From: Candidatus Poribacteria bacterium
GTDB lineage: Bacteria > Poribacteria > WGA-4E > WGA-3G
Assembly (NCBI GenBank): GCA_022821495.1
Contig: JAJEDN010000107.1
Location: forward strand, 1-33,834
Direction: 5' to 3'
Length of the DNA: 33,834 bases
Both the position numbers and the translations under genes were made by a program. Of the stretch, positions 7,000 through 14,913 are shown one piece after another; position 1 is the stretch's first letter; the number at the start of each line of letters is the position of its first letter. The notes beneath the pieces are model-generated. The model was not told the DNA's origin, made no database searches, and was given only the letters and a program-made list of their open reading frames with translations.

Positions 7000-8353
7000 T
7001 TTGCCTGTTCCTTTGACCCGACCAAAATGTGATCGCTATGTACGCGAGAATCGGATAAGACAATAACGCTGTTGACCAAGCGATCCCCTCCAATCCCCAA
7101 TACCGCATGAATAGATAGTTGAGAAATGGATTTAGGACAAGCCTGATGAGGGTGGCTGTGACGACGGTTCTGTGTGCTTGACGCGCCAGATGCGCTCGAA
7201 TTAGTAACCGACTCATTAAACGCGGAAGCATCCCTAATAGATAGATGCCAAGCAATGAAGCAATATGGGATTGTCCTGCCTCCGATAATTCGCCATGTCC
7301 AAACAAAATTGAGACGATGTTCTCGCGAAAAAGATAAAAGCCTGCCAAGAATGGCACCATCAGCACTAAAAGGGCAACAACCCCTCGCCAGACACTTCGC
7401 TGTAATTCTGCTCCGTTAGCAGTTGAACCGTTTTTTGATTGCAGTTCAGATGAAGATATCTTTGCCCAATGCGAAAGGAGAACAGGAAGTGTTACACCTG
7501 TGAGTGTTTCGGGAATTGCGCACAAGCGGAGTGCGTAATCGAGTTTCGAGACGGAACTCGCGCCTAATGTACTCCCCATCCCTCTGTCAACGACTGGGTT
7601 TATTCCATCGGCGATCGCAGCGCCCATCATTAATAGACATTGGGGCAGGAACTGCTGGGTGTACGGTGTTTCTTGTAAAGTGAGTTTCAGGTGCCGTACT
7701 TGCAGATTCAGGACAGTGCAGCATCTCGGAAACAGCGCAATCACTTGGAAAAGTTCACCGAGGATCAGTGCCAGTGGTATACTGAACCACGTTAACGATG
7801 GCTTGCCGAGGTAGATAACCGCGATGACGATGGCAGCGCGGAGTGCTTGTATAATGACCGGGAGTTGAAATGCTTGATAAGTGTCTAATATCGCCTTGAG
7901 CATCCAACGCACTGATGCGATAATCGTAAAACAGAGGAACCCACACACGATACTGATTGTGGCAACAGAAGAGAGTTCAGCATCTGGTAAGAAGCGTTGT
8001 GAGATTGTCCACGAAATAGCGACGAGCAGACAGCAGAGCCACGGCATTACGGTAATATAGCGGGAAAAAATGGATGTTACACAGCGTCGCGCCTCAGTTT
8101 CACCTTTCGCACGGGCTTCAGCTAGCAACGGGACGAGAACAGAATAGGCAGAGGCAGCACTGAGCAGCTCGATCAAGAATATGGCGATCCCCCAATAGTA
8201 GTAAATAAAGTCCATCTCGACTGGATCGCCGAACCAATTGGCAAGGGCAACGTAGATAAGAAATGTGCCTGCCCGTCCGATCAGGCTGATCGGTGTAATA
8301 ACAAGGACATTTTTGAGGAGAGAGGGATCTGTTTGGGACGCATTATTCGGCAT
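6989..8353 (-). CDS. MurJ/MviN-like MOP-superfamily flippase
   Basis: A 454-residue integral membrane protein with about 12-13 hydrophobic segments. The MurJ-like stretch VDRGMGSTLG...SKLDYALRL (about 243-264), followed by LTGVTLPVLL, resembles the lipid II/oligosaccharide flippase family, as does the late GLEGIAWSTALLSY. Relatives move lipid-linked glycans across the inner membrane. It is shorter than E. coli MurJ (511), so it may be an exporter for another lipid-linked sugar; the lone context does not settle this. No clear ribosome site lies before the ATG at 8353. The 3' end is convergent with the diesterase, with an 11-base overlap. Confidence 0.85.
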   Translation of the reverse strand: MPNNASQTDPSLLKNVLVITPISLIGRAGTFLIYVALANWFGDPVEMDFIYYYWGIAIFLIELLSAASAYSVLVPLLAEARAKGETEARRCVTSIFSRYITVMPWLCCLLVAISWTISQRFLPDAELSSVATISIVCGFLCFTIIASVRWMLKAILDTYQAFQLPVIIQALRAAIVIAVIYLGKPSLTWFSIPLALILGELFQVIALFPRCCTVLNLQVRHLKLTLQETPYTQQFLPQCLLMMGAAIADGINPVVDRGMGSTLGASSVSKLDYALRLCAIPETLTGVTLPVLLSHWAKISSSELQSKNGSTANGAELQRSVWRGVVALLVLMVPFLAGFYLFRENIVSILFGHGELSEAGQSHIASLLGIYLLGMLPRLMSRLLIRAHLARQAHRTVVTATLIRLVLNPFLNYLFMRYWGLEGIAWSTALLSYPILAYIAITFWSGQRNRQTKP

Positions 8354-8439
8354 GAAGCGGTTGAAGGGCGTGTTTGAAGTAGACAGAGTTGTAGATATCT
8401 CGTGTCAAGGTATCCCAACTCTGTCGGTTTGTCAATTTT

Positions 8440-8562
8440 CTAAAAGCGATGCTTAATAGCACCCCATGTAGTTGCGAGTTTACCCGCTGGTGCGACGGAT
8501 AGACCTTCTTTGGCTTTTTCGTAATCTTCGTCTGTCGGTTTGAACGATTCACTTGAGATCAT
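8440..8562 (-). CDS. 40-residue micro-ORF ending in the shared secreted-protein tail
   Basis: The frame from ATG 8562 to TAG 8440 encodes 40 residues. Its last part, SVAPAGKLATTWGAIK (22-37), matches the C-terminal tails of the secreted proteins at 1113, 21766 and 23219. No signal peptide is present. The frame stays open upstream to 8595 without another ATG, so it could be the stranded 3' end of a lost secreted-protein gene. A GGAGG at 8576-8580 serves an ATG at 8573 that opens a four-codon frame (MSLL-stop), whose TGA overlaps the micro-ORF ATG as ATGA, so coupled translation is possible. It lies just behind the Uma2 gene. Either a remnant or a real small gene. Confidence 0.45.
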   Translation of the reverse strand: MISSESFKPTDEDYEKAKEGLSVAPAGKLATTWGAIKHRF

Positions 8563-8591
8563 AATAGGGACATAACCTCCATATAGCAGCT

Positions 8592-9206
8592 CTAATCAGG
8601 AAATGTGACACGTTCGTAAATTTCTTGCAAGGGCAGTTCGCATTTGATGGAGATGAGTGGCAAGATGTCCTCAAGTGCTTGGAAAGCGGTGAAAATCCAG
8701 TCGTTCGCAGTAACGGGTGCGGTCTCATGTTTTTGGGGGCGGCGGTAACGTTCGACAAGTACCTTGTCTTGGGAAACGAGGACGTATTCTTGCAACGACG
8801 TGAGGTGTCGGTAATGACTGAATTTCTCGCCGCGATCATAAGCCTCAGTCGAAGGTGAGAGAACTTCTACGATGATAATGGGGTTGAGGAGTATATCAAA
8901 AACATCATCTTCAAAGCGGGGTTCTTCACAAACAACGACATCTGGGTAGAAGTAGGACGAAGTGACGGGAGCACTCACCCGCATTGCGTTCGCGTAAGTT
9001 TCACATCTGCTGCCTTTTAATAGGTTGTGGAGCTTACCGCAGATATTACCTGTAATCAGATTATGTGCACGGCTCGCTCCAGACATCGCTATCAGCTCAC
9101 CGTTTAAGTACTCATACTTGTTTATCTCTGAGTCTGGAGGTGCTTTGCGTTCAAAAGCAATGTATTCCTCCGGTGTGAGATGGGTTTGTGCTGCGCGGGC
9201 TGCCAT
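8592..9206 (-). CDS. Uma2-family (DUF820) putative PD-(D/E)XK nuclease
   Basis: 204 residues. Uma2 proteins carry a restriction-endonuclease-like fold of uncertain role and are heavily multiplied in cyanobacteria and some uncultured phyla. Seen here: opening LTPEEYIAFER, YEYLNGELIAM, metal-binding-type YPDVVV (about 101-106), the strand IIIVEVLSPSTEAYDRGEKF with Glu in VEVLSPST, and SLQEYVLVSQDKVLVERY. The start at 9206 is chosen for its GGAGG seven bases upstream; a longer frame to 9260 would overlap the end of proA. It lies 46 bases behind proA on the same strand. Target and partners are unknown. Confidence 0.9.
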   Translation of the reverse strand: MAARAAQTHLTPEEYIAFERKAPPDSEINKYEYLNGELIAMSGASRAHNLITGNICGKLHNLLKGSRCETYANAMRVSAPVTSSYFYPDVVVCEEPRFEDDVFDILLNPIIIVEVLSPSTEAYDRGEKFSHYRHLTSLQEYVLVSQDKVLVERYRRPQKHETAPVTANDWIFTAFQALEDILPLISIKCELPLQEIYERVTFPD

Positions 9207-9252
9207 GATTTTCCTCCGGTAATGGACTGTGTTAGGCGCGCGGGGCGCACGC

Positions 9253-10515
9253 CTATTCACGCACTTGGCCGTTTCCGTAGACGATGTATTTATAAGTTGT
9301 TAACCCCTCAAGTCCCATGGGACCGCGGGAGTGGAGTTTCTGTGTGCTGATGCCGACTTCGGCACCTAAGCCGAATTCGTAGCCGTCGGTGAAGACAGTG
9401 CTGGCATTAACATAGACCGCTGCGGAATCTACCTCTTTGAGGAAACGTTGGGCTGTGCTGTAACTTTCGGTGATAATTGCGTCCGAATGGTGTGAACCGT
9501 AGGTTTCTATATGGTCAATGGCTGTCTCAAGGTCGTCTACAACGCGGATAGATAGAATATAATCGAGGTATTCTGTGCGCCAGTCTTCTTCAGTCACCGG
9601 TTTGGCAGCGGTGTAGAGTTGCTGTGTCCGTTCACACCCACGGATTTCGACATCCGAGTCCTGTAAAGTTTCACAGAAAGTGGGAAGGAATTTCTCGGCG
9701 GTATCGGCATGAACAAGCAGCGTTTCCAATGCGTTGCAGACGGCGACTTTGTACCCAACCTTGGCATTCAAGCAGATATTATTTGCCATTTCGAGATCGG
9801 CGGCTTCGTCAACGTAGATATGGCAGATACCGTCAGCATGTCCGAGTACGGGGACATCGGATTTCTTCATCAAGAATTGTACGAATTCGTTGCTGCCGCG
9901 GGGAATCACGAGGTCGATATAGTCTGGCAGCTGGATGAGTTCGTAAACTGCCTGTCGGTCGGTGGTGTCAACGAATTGGATAGCGTCTGGGACCCCTTCT
10001 GCAGCGGCGGTATCGCTGAGAATACGCGCAAGCGTTGTGTTGGAATGTATTGCCTCAGAACCGCCTCGAAGGATAACCCCGTTCCCAGATTTGATACAGA
10101 GTGCCGAGACTTCAACGGTTACATCGGGACGGGATTCATATACGACAGCGACGACACCGATAGGCACGCGGACTGTGCCAATCTTAAGACCGTTCGGACG
10201 TTCTCCCATACTAATGACGGCACCGATTGGATCAGGAAGTGCAGCGACTTGGCGGAGGTTGTCTACCATCCTTTCGATTTTTTTGTCGTCCAGTAAGAGG
10301 CGTTCCATGAGCGGTGCCTCGAGTTGGGTTTTTTCACCATTTTCAAGGTCGATACGATTTGCTGCTTGAATTTTATCTTTGGAATTTAGCAGACTCTCTG
10401 CCATTGCTAAAAGGGCGTGATTTCGCACATCAGCGGAGCTTCGTGATAAGACACGCATCGCTGATTTTGCCTTTTTCGCTTGTGATTGGATCATTTCTTG
10501 GATGTTTTCGTTCAT
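9253..10515 (-). CDS. proA: Gamma-glutamyl phosphate reductase
   Basis: A 420-residue NADPH-dependent aldehyde dehydrogenase-fold enzyme, second step of proline synthesis, converting gamma-glutamyl phosphate to glutamate semialdehyde. Visible: VPIGVVAVVYESRPDVTVE (118-136), the loop GHADGICHIYVD (225-236), the nucleophile Cys260 in VCNALETLLV, and the C-terminal SRGPMGLEGLTTYKY. Length matches the family (about 415). The ATG at 10515 has AAGGAA upstream; the longer frame adds residues foreign to the family. It shares the strand with proB, but 454 bases separate them, and a small gene on the other strand lies in that space. Confidence 0.97.
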   Translation of the reverse strand: MNENIQEMIQSQAKKAKSAMRVLSRSSADVRNHALLAMAESLLNSKDKIQAANRIDLENGEKTQLEAPLMERLLLDDKKIERMVDNLRQVAALPDPIGAVISMGERPNGLKIGTVRVPIGVVAVVYESRPDVTVEVSALCIKSGNGVILRGGSEAIHSNTTLARILSDTAAAEGVPDAIQFVDTTDRQAVYELIQLPDYIDLVIPRGSNEFVQFLMKKSDVPVLGHADGICHIYVDEAADLEMANNICLNAKVGYKVAVCNALETLLVHADTAEKFLPTFCETLQDSDVEIRGCERTQQLYTAAKPVTEEDWRTEYLDYILSIRVVDDLETAIDHIETYGSHHSDAIITESYSTAQRFLKEVDSAAVYVNASTVFTDGYEFGLGAEVGISTQKLHSRGPMGLEGLTTYKYIVYGNGQVRE

Positions 10516-10609
10516 AGTGTTCCTTTTGAAGCTTGTAATAAGTCGATTATAGATGAAAATAAGCATAGGTATTATAGCATGTCGTTTAGGAATTTTCAAG
10601 GTGAATATT

Positions 10610-10639
10610 TTGACATTTTTAGGTCAAGTGTGATAGAAT
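10610..10639 (+). promoter_or_regulatory. Promoter of the small coiled-coil gene
   Basis: -35 TTGACA (10610-10615), 18-base spacer, -10 TAGAAT (10634-10639), on the strand opposite to proBA. It is well placed for the gene starting at 10678. Confidence 0.6.
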
Positions 10640-10677
10640 GCAAGATAATACGATTGGCCAATGCCGCGGAGGTACGG

Positions 10678-10863
10678 ATGATAGACATCAAAACACTAAC
10701 GAGCATCGAACAGATGATTCTTGATGAACTGAGAGATATTAAAAAAACTTTGGACGGAAAAATAGAAGATTCAAACCCAACGCTTGATGAAATAAACGCA
10801 AGGCTTGCTAACATAGAATCGCTTCTCACCGATAAAGTCCAGCAAACGACTGATTCCAGATGA
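10678..10863 (+). CDS. Small coiled-coil protein, function unknown
   Basis: 61 residues beginning MIDIKTLTSIEQMILDEL. The whole chain is predicted helical, with heptad-like hydrophobic spacing (I, L, I, L) across IEQMILDELRDIKKTL and LDEINARLANIESLL, and an acidic/basic surface. There are no cysteines and no signal or membrane segment. GGAGG lies five bases before the ATG, and a sigma70 promoter lies upstream at 10610-10639, so this is a convincing gene despite its size. It sits antisense to the proB-proA spacer. I do not recognise a family; it could be an oligomerising adaptor or an antitoxin-like helper, but nothing proves either. Confidence 0.65.
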   Translation: MIDIKTLTSIEQMILDELRDIKKTLDGKIEDSNPTLDEINARLANIESLLTDKVQQTTDSR

Positions 10864-10969
10864 GTCTTAGAGACAGCGCGTGAGCAATCACAGAGGCTGG
10901 AAAAACACAACCGAATACCATTGTTTAGGCGATACCCACCAGTTTTAAATGCTTAACAGCTGAAGTTTA

Positions 10970-12133
10970 TCAGTCAAGTAATACCAGATTATCCCGGTGT
11001 ATGATTTCATCGTAATCGCGGTAGCCGAGGATGTTTTCAATGTCTTTGGTGTGTTTGCCAGCGAGTTTGGCAGTATCTACGGCGTTGTAGTTCACCAAAC
11101 CCCGTGCGAATTCTGCGCCGTTTTCGGTGAGGCATGAAACAGTATCGCTGTAATCGAAGTTCCCTTCAACGCGTCGGATACCGGCAGGGAGTAGGCTTTT
11201 CCCGCCTCGCACGAGTGCATCGCGTGCGCCGTTATCCACAATGAGTTTGCCTTTCGGTGGACGGGAATATGCGATCCACCGCTTTCGTCCAGAGATACGA
11301 GATTGCGGAAGGAAGAGAGTGCCAAGCAATTCACCCTTCAAAAGTCTTGTGACGACGAGTGGTTCTCGTCCGTGCGCCATTACCATCATCTCTCCAGAAC
11401 TGGTGACGATTTCTGCAGCTCGCAACTTTGTTACCATCCCACCAGTCCCGCCGGTTGTGCCGGCTGCACCCGCGGCTTGCCAGATTTCATCTGAAATCGT
11501 GGTAACGGTGTGAATCAGTTCTGAGTCAGGATTGTGCCTTGGGTCTGCAGTGTAGAATCCTGCCTGATCAGAGAGGATGATGAGGAGTTGTGCTTGAGCG
11601 AGGTTTGTCACGTAGGCAGAGAGGGTATCATTATCGCCGACCTTGATTTCGTCAACGGCGACGGTGTCGTTTTCGTTGATGATAGGGATTGCCCCGAAAT
11701 GGAGGAGGGCGCGCATGGTGTCGTTCATGCGGGTGTAGCGTTCCCGATTGGAGAAGTCGTCGCGTGTGAGGAGCATGCTCGCAGCCCGTTGCCCATAGTT
11801 TGAAAACCGGTCCTTGTAAGCTGCCATCAATTGTATCTGCCCGACGGCAGCAGCGGCTTGTAGATGTGGTAACGTATTCGGGCGCTGTTTCAGACCGAGT
11901 TGGGGCCACCCGGCAGCGATTGCCCCGGATGTGACAAGGATGACTTCCACGCCTTCTTGTTTGACAAGTGCTAAATCGTGGACTAAGCCATCAAGGGCAG
12001 CTTCGTTGAGGTGTGCACCTTCTGAAATGGTACTACTGCCAACCTTCACAACGATACGTTGGATGTCCGATAAACAGGTACGCTGTTCAGTTGGATTGCA
12101 TCGCTTTTGGGCTATAGTTGAACGCGAATTCAT
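10970..12133 (-). CDS. proB: Glutamate 5-kinase with PUA domain
   Basis: 387 residues. The first enzyme of proline synthesis, it phosphorylates the gamma-carboxyl of glutamate using ATP. The amino-acid-kinase domain shows RIVVKVGSST (25-34), LVTSGAIAAG (66-75), NENDTV (153-158) and GDNDTLSAY (166-174). A PUA domain fills the C-terminal third (from about PPKGKLIVDNGA onward), as in enteric ProB. No ATG lies close to the kinase core. The ATG at 12133 lies inside the 3' end of obg, which implies coupled translation, and leaves about 20 non-conserved leading residues. The order obg-proB-proA is also found in other phyla. Confidence 0.95.
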   Translation of the reverse strand: MNSRSTIAQKRCNPTEQRTCLSDIQRIVVKVGSSTISEGAHLNEAALDGLVHDLALVKQEGVEVILVTSGAIAAGWPQLGLKQRPNTLPHLQAAAAVGQIQLMAAYKDRFSNYGQRAASMLLTRDDFSNRERYTRMNDTMRALLHFGAIPIINENDTVAVDEIKVGDNDTLSAYVTNLAQAQLLIILSDQAGFYTADPRHNPDSELIHTVTTISDEIWQAAGAAGTTGGTGGMVTKLRAAEIVTSSGEMMVMAHGREPLVVTRLLKGELLGTLFLPQSRISGRKRWIAYSRPPKGKLIVDNGARDALVRGGKSLLPAGIRRVEGNFDYSDTVSCLTENGAEFARGLVNYNAVDTAKLAGKHTKDIENILGYRDYDEIIHRDNLVLLD

Positions 12134-13376
12134 CAATCTGGACTGTGTCTCCTTCCACCGCACCTGCGCGGGCGAGTGCATTCATCACGCCCATGTTTTT
12201 TAGTTTCCGATACAACAGAATCAATGCCTGTTCGTTTTCCATATCGGTCATGAGAACGGCACGCCGCGGTTCCGCACCGGTGACAACGAACCCTTCCTCG
12301 GTTTCGATGAGTTCAAATCGTGCTGAGGGTTCGGGTGGTAGTTCTTGTTCTAAGGTAATGGTCGTCTCTGCTTCCTTTCGTGCGCGTGCTTCCAAGTATT
12401 GCAAAGAGCGGTAGGCTTGCTGCATAAGTTGGTTTACACCGGCACCGGTAATTGCAGAAATAGAGAAAACTTTCCGTTTACCGAAATATGCCTGCACACG
12501 CTCCAAATTCGCCTCGGCTTCAGGCATGTCGATCTTGTTGAGTGCGATAATTTGTGGGAGTTTCGTTAGCAGTTCGTTATAATGCCCCAGTTCGAGGTTG
12601 AGTTGTTCGTAGTCTTTAATCGGGTCCCGTCCATCCGTGGCACTGAGATCAATGACATGAATGAGCATTTTGGTACGCTCGATATGCCGCAAGAATTGGT
12701 GTCCTAAGCCTGCTCCCTTGTGCGCGCCTTCTATGAGCCCGGGGATGTCTGCGAGGACGAAATTCTGTTCTCGATTGATACGGACAACGCCGAGATTCGG
12801 ACGGAGTGTTGTGAACGGATACGCAGCAATTTTCGGTGTCGCAGCAGAGGTCCGCGCCAACAGTGTTGATTTACCGGCGTTGGGATAACCGACCAACCCG
12901 ATATCAGCGATGAGTTTGATTTCGAGGCTGATCTCGCGTGCTTCACCGGGTTCGCCTTTCTCGGCGACGCGTGGTGCTTGGAAGGTACTACTTTTAAAGC
13001 GTGCATTCCCCTTACCGCCGATACCACCGCGGGCGACGACGACGCTTTCGTCAGGTGCCGTCAGATCCGCGAGCAGCTCCGCTGTATCTAAATCTCTGAC
13101 GAGGGTGCCAGCAGGGACCTTAACAACGCAATCCGTGCCGTCAGCACCGTCGCGCTGCTTACCGGTGCCGTGTCCGCCGTTTTCTGCAACTTGGCGTGGG
13201 TTATGATGCAGATCGATTAACGTGCTCATTCCCAAAGTAGCGATGAGAATAACATTCCCACCATTACCGCCGTCTCCACCATCGGGACCGCCACGAGGGA
13301 CAAATTTCTCTCGTCGGAAACTGATACATCCGTTCCCACCGTTGCCTGCTTTGACCTGAATTTTTGCTGTGTCCAT
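12087..13376 (-). CDS. obg: GTPase Obg/CgtA
   Basis: A 429-residue ribosome-associated GTPase involved in 50S assembly and the stress response. The N-terminal Gly-rich Obg fold (about 1-155) contains GNGGNGCISFRREKFVPRGGPDGGDGG-type turns. The G domain follows with GYPNAGKST (163-171), FTTL (188-191), DIPG (210-213) and NKID (280-283). The C-terminal Obg-C/OCT domain contains FVVTGAEPRRAVLMTD and ends EFAFNY. The start is ATG at 13376; a GTG three codons upstream is possible. Its 3' end overlaps the proposed proB start by 47 bases. Confidence 0.97.
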   Translation of the reverse strand: MDTAKIQVKAGNGGNGCISFRREKFVPRGGPDGGDGGNGGNVILIATLGMSTLIDLHHNPRQVAENGGHGTGKQRDGADGTDCVVKVPAGTLVRDLDTAELLADLTAPDESVVVARGGIGGKGNARFKSSTFQAPRVAEKGEPGEAREISLEIKLIADIGLVGYPNAGKSTLLARTSAATPKIAAYPFTTLRPNLGVVRINREQNFVLADIPGLIEGAHKGAGLGHQFLRHIERTKMLIHVIDLSATDGRDPIKDYEQLNLELGHYNELLTKLPQIIALNKIDMPEAEANLERVQAYFGKRKVFSISAITGAGVNQLMQQAYRSLQYLEARARKEAETTITLEQELPPEPSARFELIETEEGFVVTGAEPRRAVLMTDMENEQALILLYRKLKNMGVMNALARAGAVEGDTVQIDEFAFNYSPKAMQSN

Positions 13377-13434
13377 AGGCACCACATTTCAGAAAGTATA
13401 ACTCCGAATTTTCTTCTCGGTTTTACACTGGATA

Positions 13435-14892
13435 CTAATTATCTTTTTGAGCGGTATGATCGAAGGTGTCTCCTGCGATATTAACGGCTGCGTTGAGTGT
13501 GTACGTTCTTGTGAGATGAGAATACGGCGGTTTCCAATTCACAGTGAATGATAGTATCGTCCCCATCGTTTTAATGTAGATCTGGACACTATAAGTTGAT
13601 GGATTGCTTGGCTCAATAACCGTGTTGCAGGGTTTATCGTAGCTTCCGTCGTTGTCGTAGTCAGGGCAGCCTCCGGCGGTTTGTGCAAATTGTGTTATCT
13701 CTGCCGCAGGACCTAAGCTGACTGTGAACCCGTACCCTCTGGGATCTTCTTCTAACCCCCGCGGGCCTGTGTAGCTTTCTGGGTAGTATATATTCACTAA
13801 CCATCCGTCCCCTGTTATGGGTTGCTTAGTATCGTAGTAGTAGTGTGATGTTATATCGGTATTGCCGCCTCCACCGTCACGATTTTGGTTTCCATCGCTA
13901 CCGTTTCCACCATTCCCATTTCCGTCGCCATTCTGTTCACCATTTTGGTTTCCGTTTTGGTCGGTGCCACCGTTCTGTTCACCATTCTGGTCGCCGTTTT
14001 GTCCGCCATTTCCGTTTCCGCCATTCCCATTTCCGTCGCCATTCTGTTCACCATTTTGGTTGCCGTTTTGATTTCCGCCATTTGAAGGTGGTGGTGGCAG
14101 AGGTGGCGGCTGCTGGGTGCCGCCGTTTCCACCATCGGAGCGTGGCGTGCTGCCATCCCCTGGTTGTTGCGTACCACCATCGGGTTTCTGGGTGCCGCCA
14201 CTATCGCCATCGGATCGCGGCGTGTCGCCATCCCCTGGTTGCTGTGTATCGCCGCTGTCTCCACCCTTGGTATCCTCACCAACAAATATGCCGTCATCAT
14301 CATCGGGCTGTTGCGTACCACCGTCGTCATCTGGTGGTTGGTCATCTTCTCCGGGGCCTCTCACTTGTTCCATAATCTCGGTGGTATCCATCACCATTTC
14401 TGCTCGTATAATTTGCACCCCTTCATAATAGAACACATAAATGAGTTTGTTTGGATGGATGTGGATGATGGGTCTACTCTCGTCTTTTGTTTCCGGTATA
14501 AGTGTTATGCAAACCGACTCGTGTCCACTCAGGAGACAGGCAGAATCTTCACCTATCGTAATATAGCGATCAACATCTTCAGCTGTCAGCATTGAACCTA
14601 TATAAGGCATATCCGAACAACCGGTTATGCTGAGAAATGTAATTAGGATGCCGCCTATTAATCTTAACGATAAAGGTTTGATTTTCGTTACCGCTTCAAA
14701 ACCTATTGCTGTTATTGCCTCCACGAGATTGGCATCGGTAATATAGGATGCGTCATAGCGAACAATCGCTTCACCTTTACGTAGATTCACCTTTACGCGC
14801 TGCACCCCTTCAAGTGCTATCAACGCATCTGTCACAGTTTTGACGCAGTGTTGACAAGACATACCGTTTATTCCTAATCTTGCTTTTGCCAT
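13435..14892 (-). CDS. HMA-domain/lipoprotein fusion with long Gly/Asn/Pro linker
   Basis: 485 residues. Residues 1-68 are a heavy-metal-associated domain with GMSCQHC (C13, C16), as in copper chaperones. After a short basic linker, residues 75-91 are hydrophobic and end in the lipobox I-T-G-C (C92). This is an unusual order, because the HMA domain would stay in the cytosol while the rest is exported. No NTG codon lies between the HMA domain and the hydrophobic segment, so separate initiation is unlikely. The exported part has conserved C119, C128 and HIHP (H144, H146). About 190 low-complexity residues follow (175-365; D, G, Q, N, P), then a beta-rich end (GDGWLVNIYYPES). AAGGAG lies seven bases before the ATG. 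It lies 21 bases behind its paralogue. Confidence 0.7.
   Translation of the reverse strand: MAKARLGINGMSCQHCVKTVTDALIALEGVQRVKVNLRKGEAIVRYDASYITDANLVEAITAIGFEAVTKIKPLSLRLIGGILITFLSITGCSDMPYIGSMLTAEDVDRYITIGEDSACLLSGHESVCITLIPETKDESRPIIHIHPNKLIYVFYYEGVQIIRAEMVMDTTEIMEQVRGPGEDDQPPDDDGGTQQPDDDDGIFVGEDTKGGDSGDTQQPGDGDTPRSDGDSGGTQKPDGGTQQPGDGSTPRSDGGNGGTQQPPPLPPPPSNGGNQNGNQNGEQNGDGNGNGGNGNGGQNGDQNGEQNGGTDQNGNQNGEQNGDGNGNGGNGSDGNQNRDGGGGNTDITSHYYYDTKQPITGDGWLVNIYYPESYTGPRGLEEDPRGYGFTVSLGPAAEITQFAQTAGGCPDYDNDGSYDKPCNTVIEPSNPSTYSVQIYIKTMGTILSFTVNWKPPYSHLTRTYTLNAAVNIAGDTFDHTAQKDN
13901..14070 (-). repeat. In-gene duplication within the low-complexity linker
   Basis: A unit of about 59 bases encoding Asn/Gly/Gln/Glu-rich residues occurs at 13901-13959 and again, nearly identical, at 14012-14070, an offset of 111 bases (37 codons). 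In-frame expansion of the linker by slippage or unequal exchange is the likely cause. Confidence 0.7.
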
Positions 14893-14913
14893 GACGTTAC
14901 TCCTTCGTAACGA

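Noticed and set aside
8354..8552. A 69-codon minus frame between the flippase and Uma2
   Set aside because: It is rich in Lys/Arg/Thr with no ribosome site. The overlapping 40-codon frame with the shared tail explains the region better.
13860..14090. Possible CRISPR-like array because of regular repeats
   Set aside because: The repeats are codon-phased within a protein-coding gene and lack unique equal-length spacers.
13845..14375. Open plus-strand frames rich in His/Arg or Pro/Ser opposite the linker
   Set aside because: They are mirror frames of the Gly/Asn-rich repeat in the fusion gene, with no ribosome site or recognisable domain.
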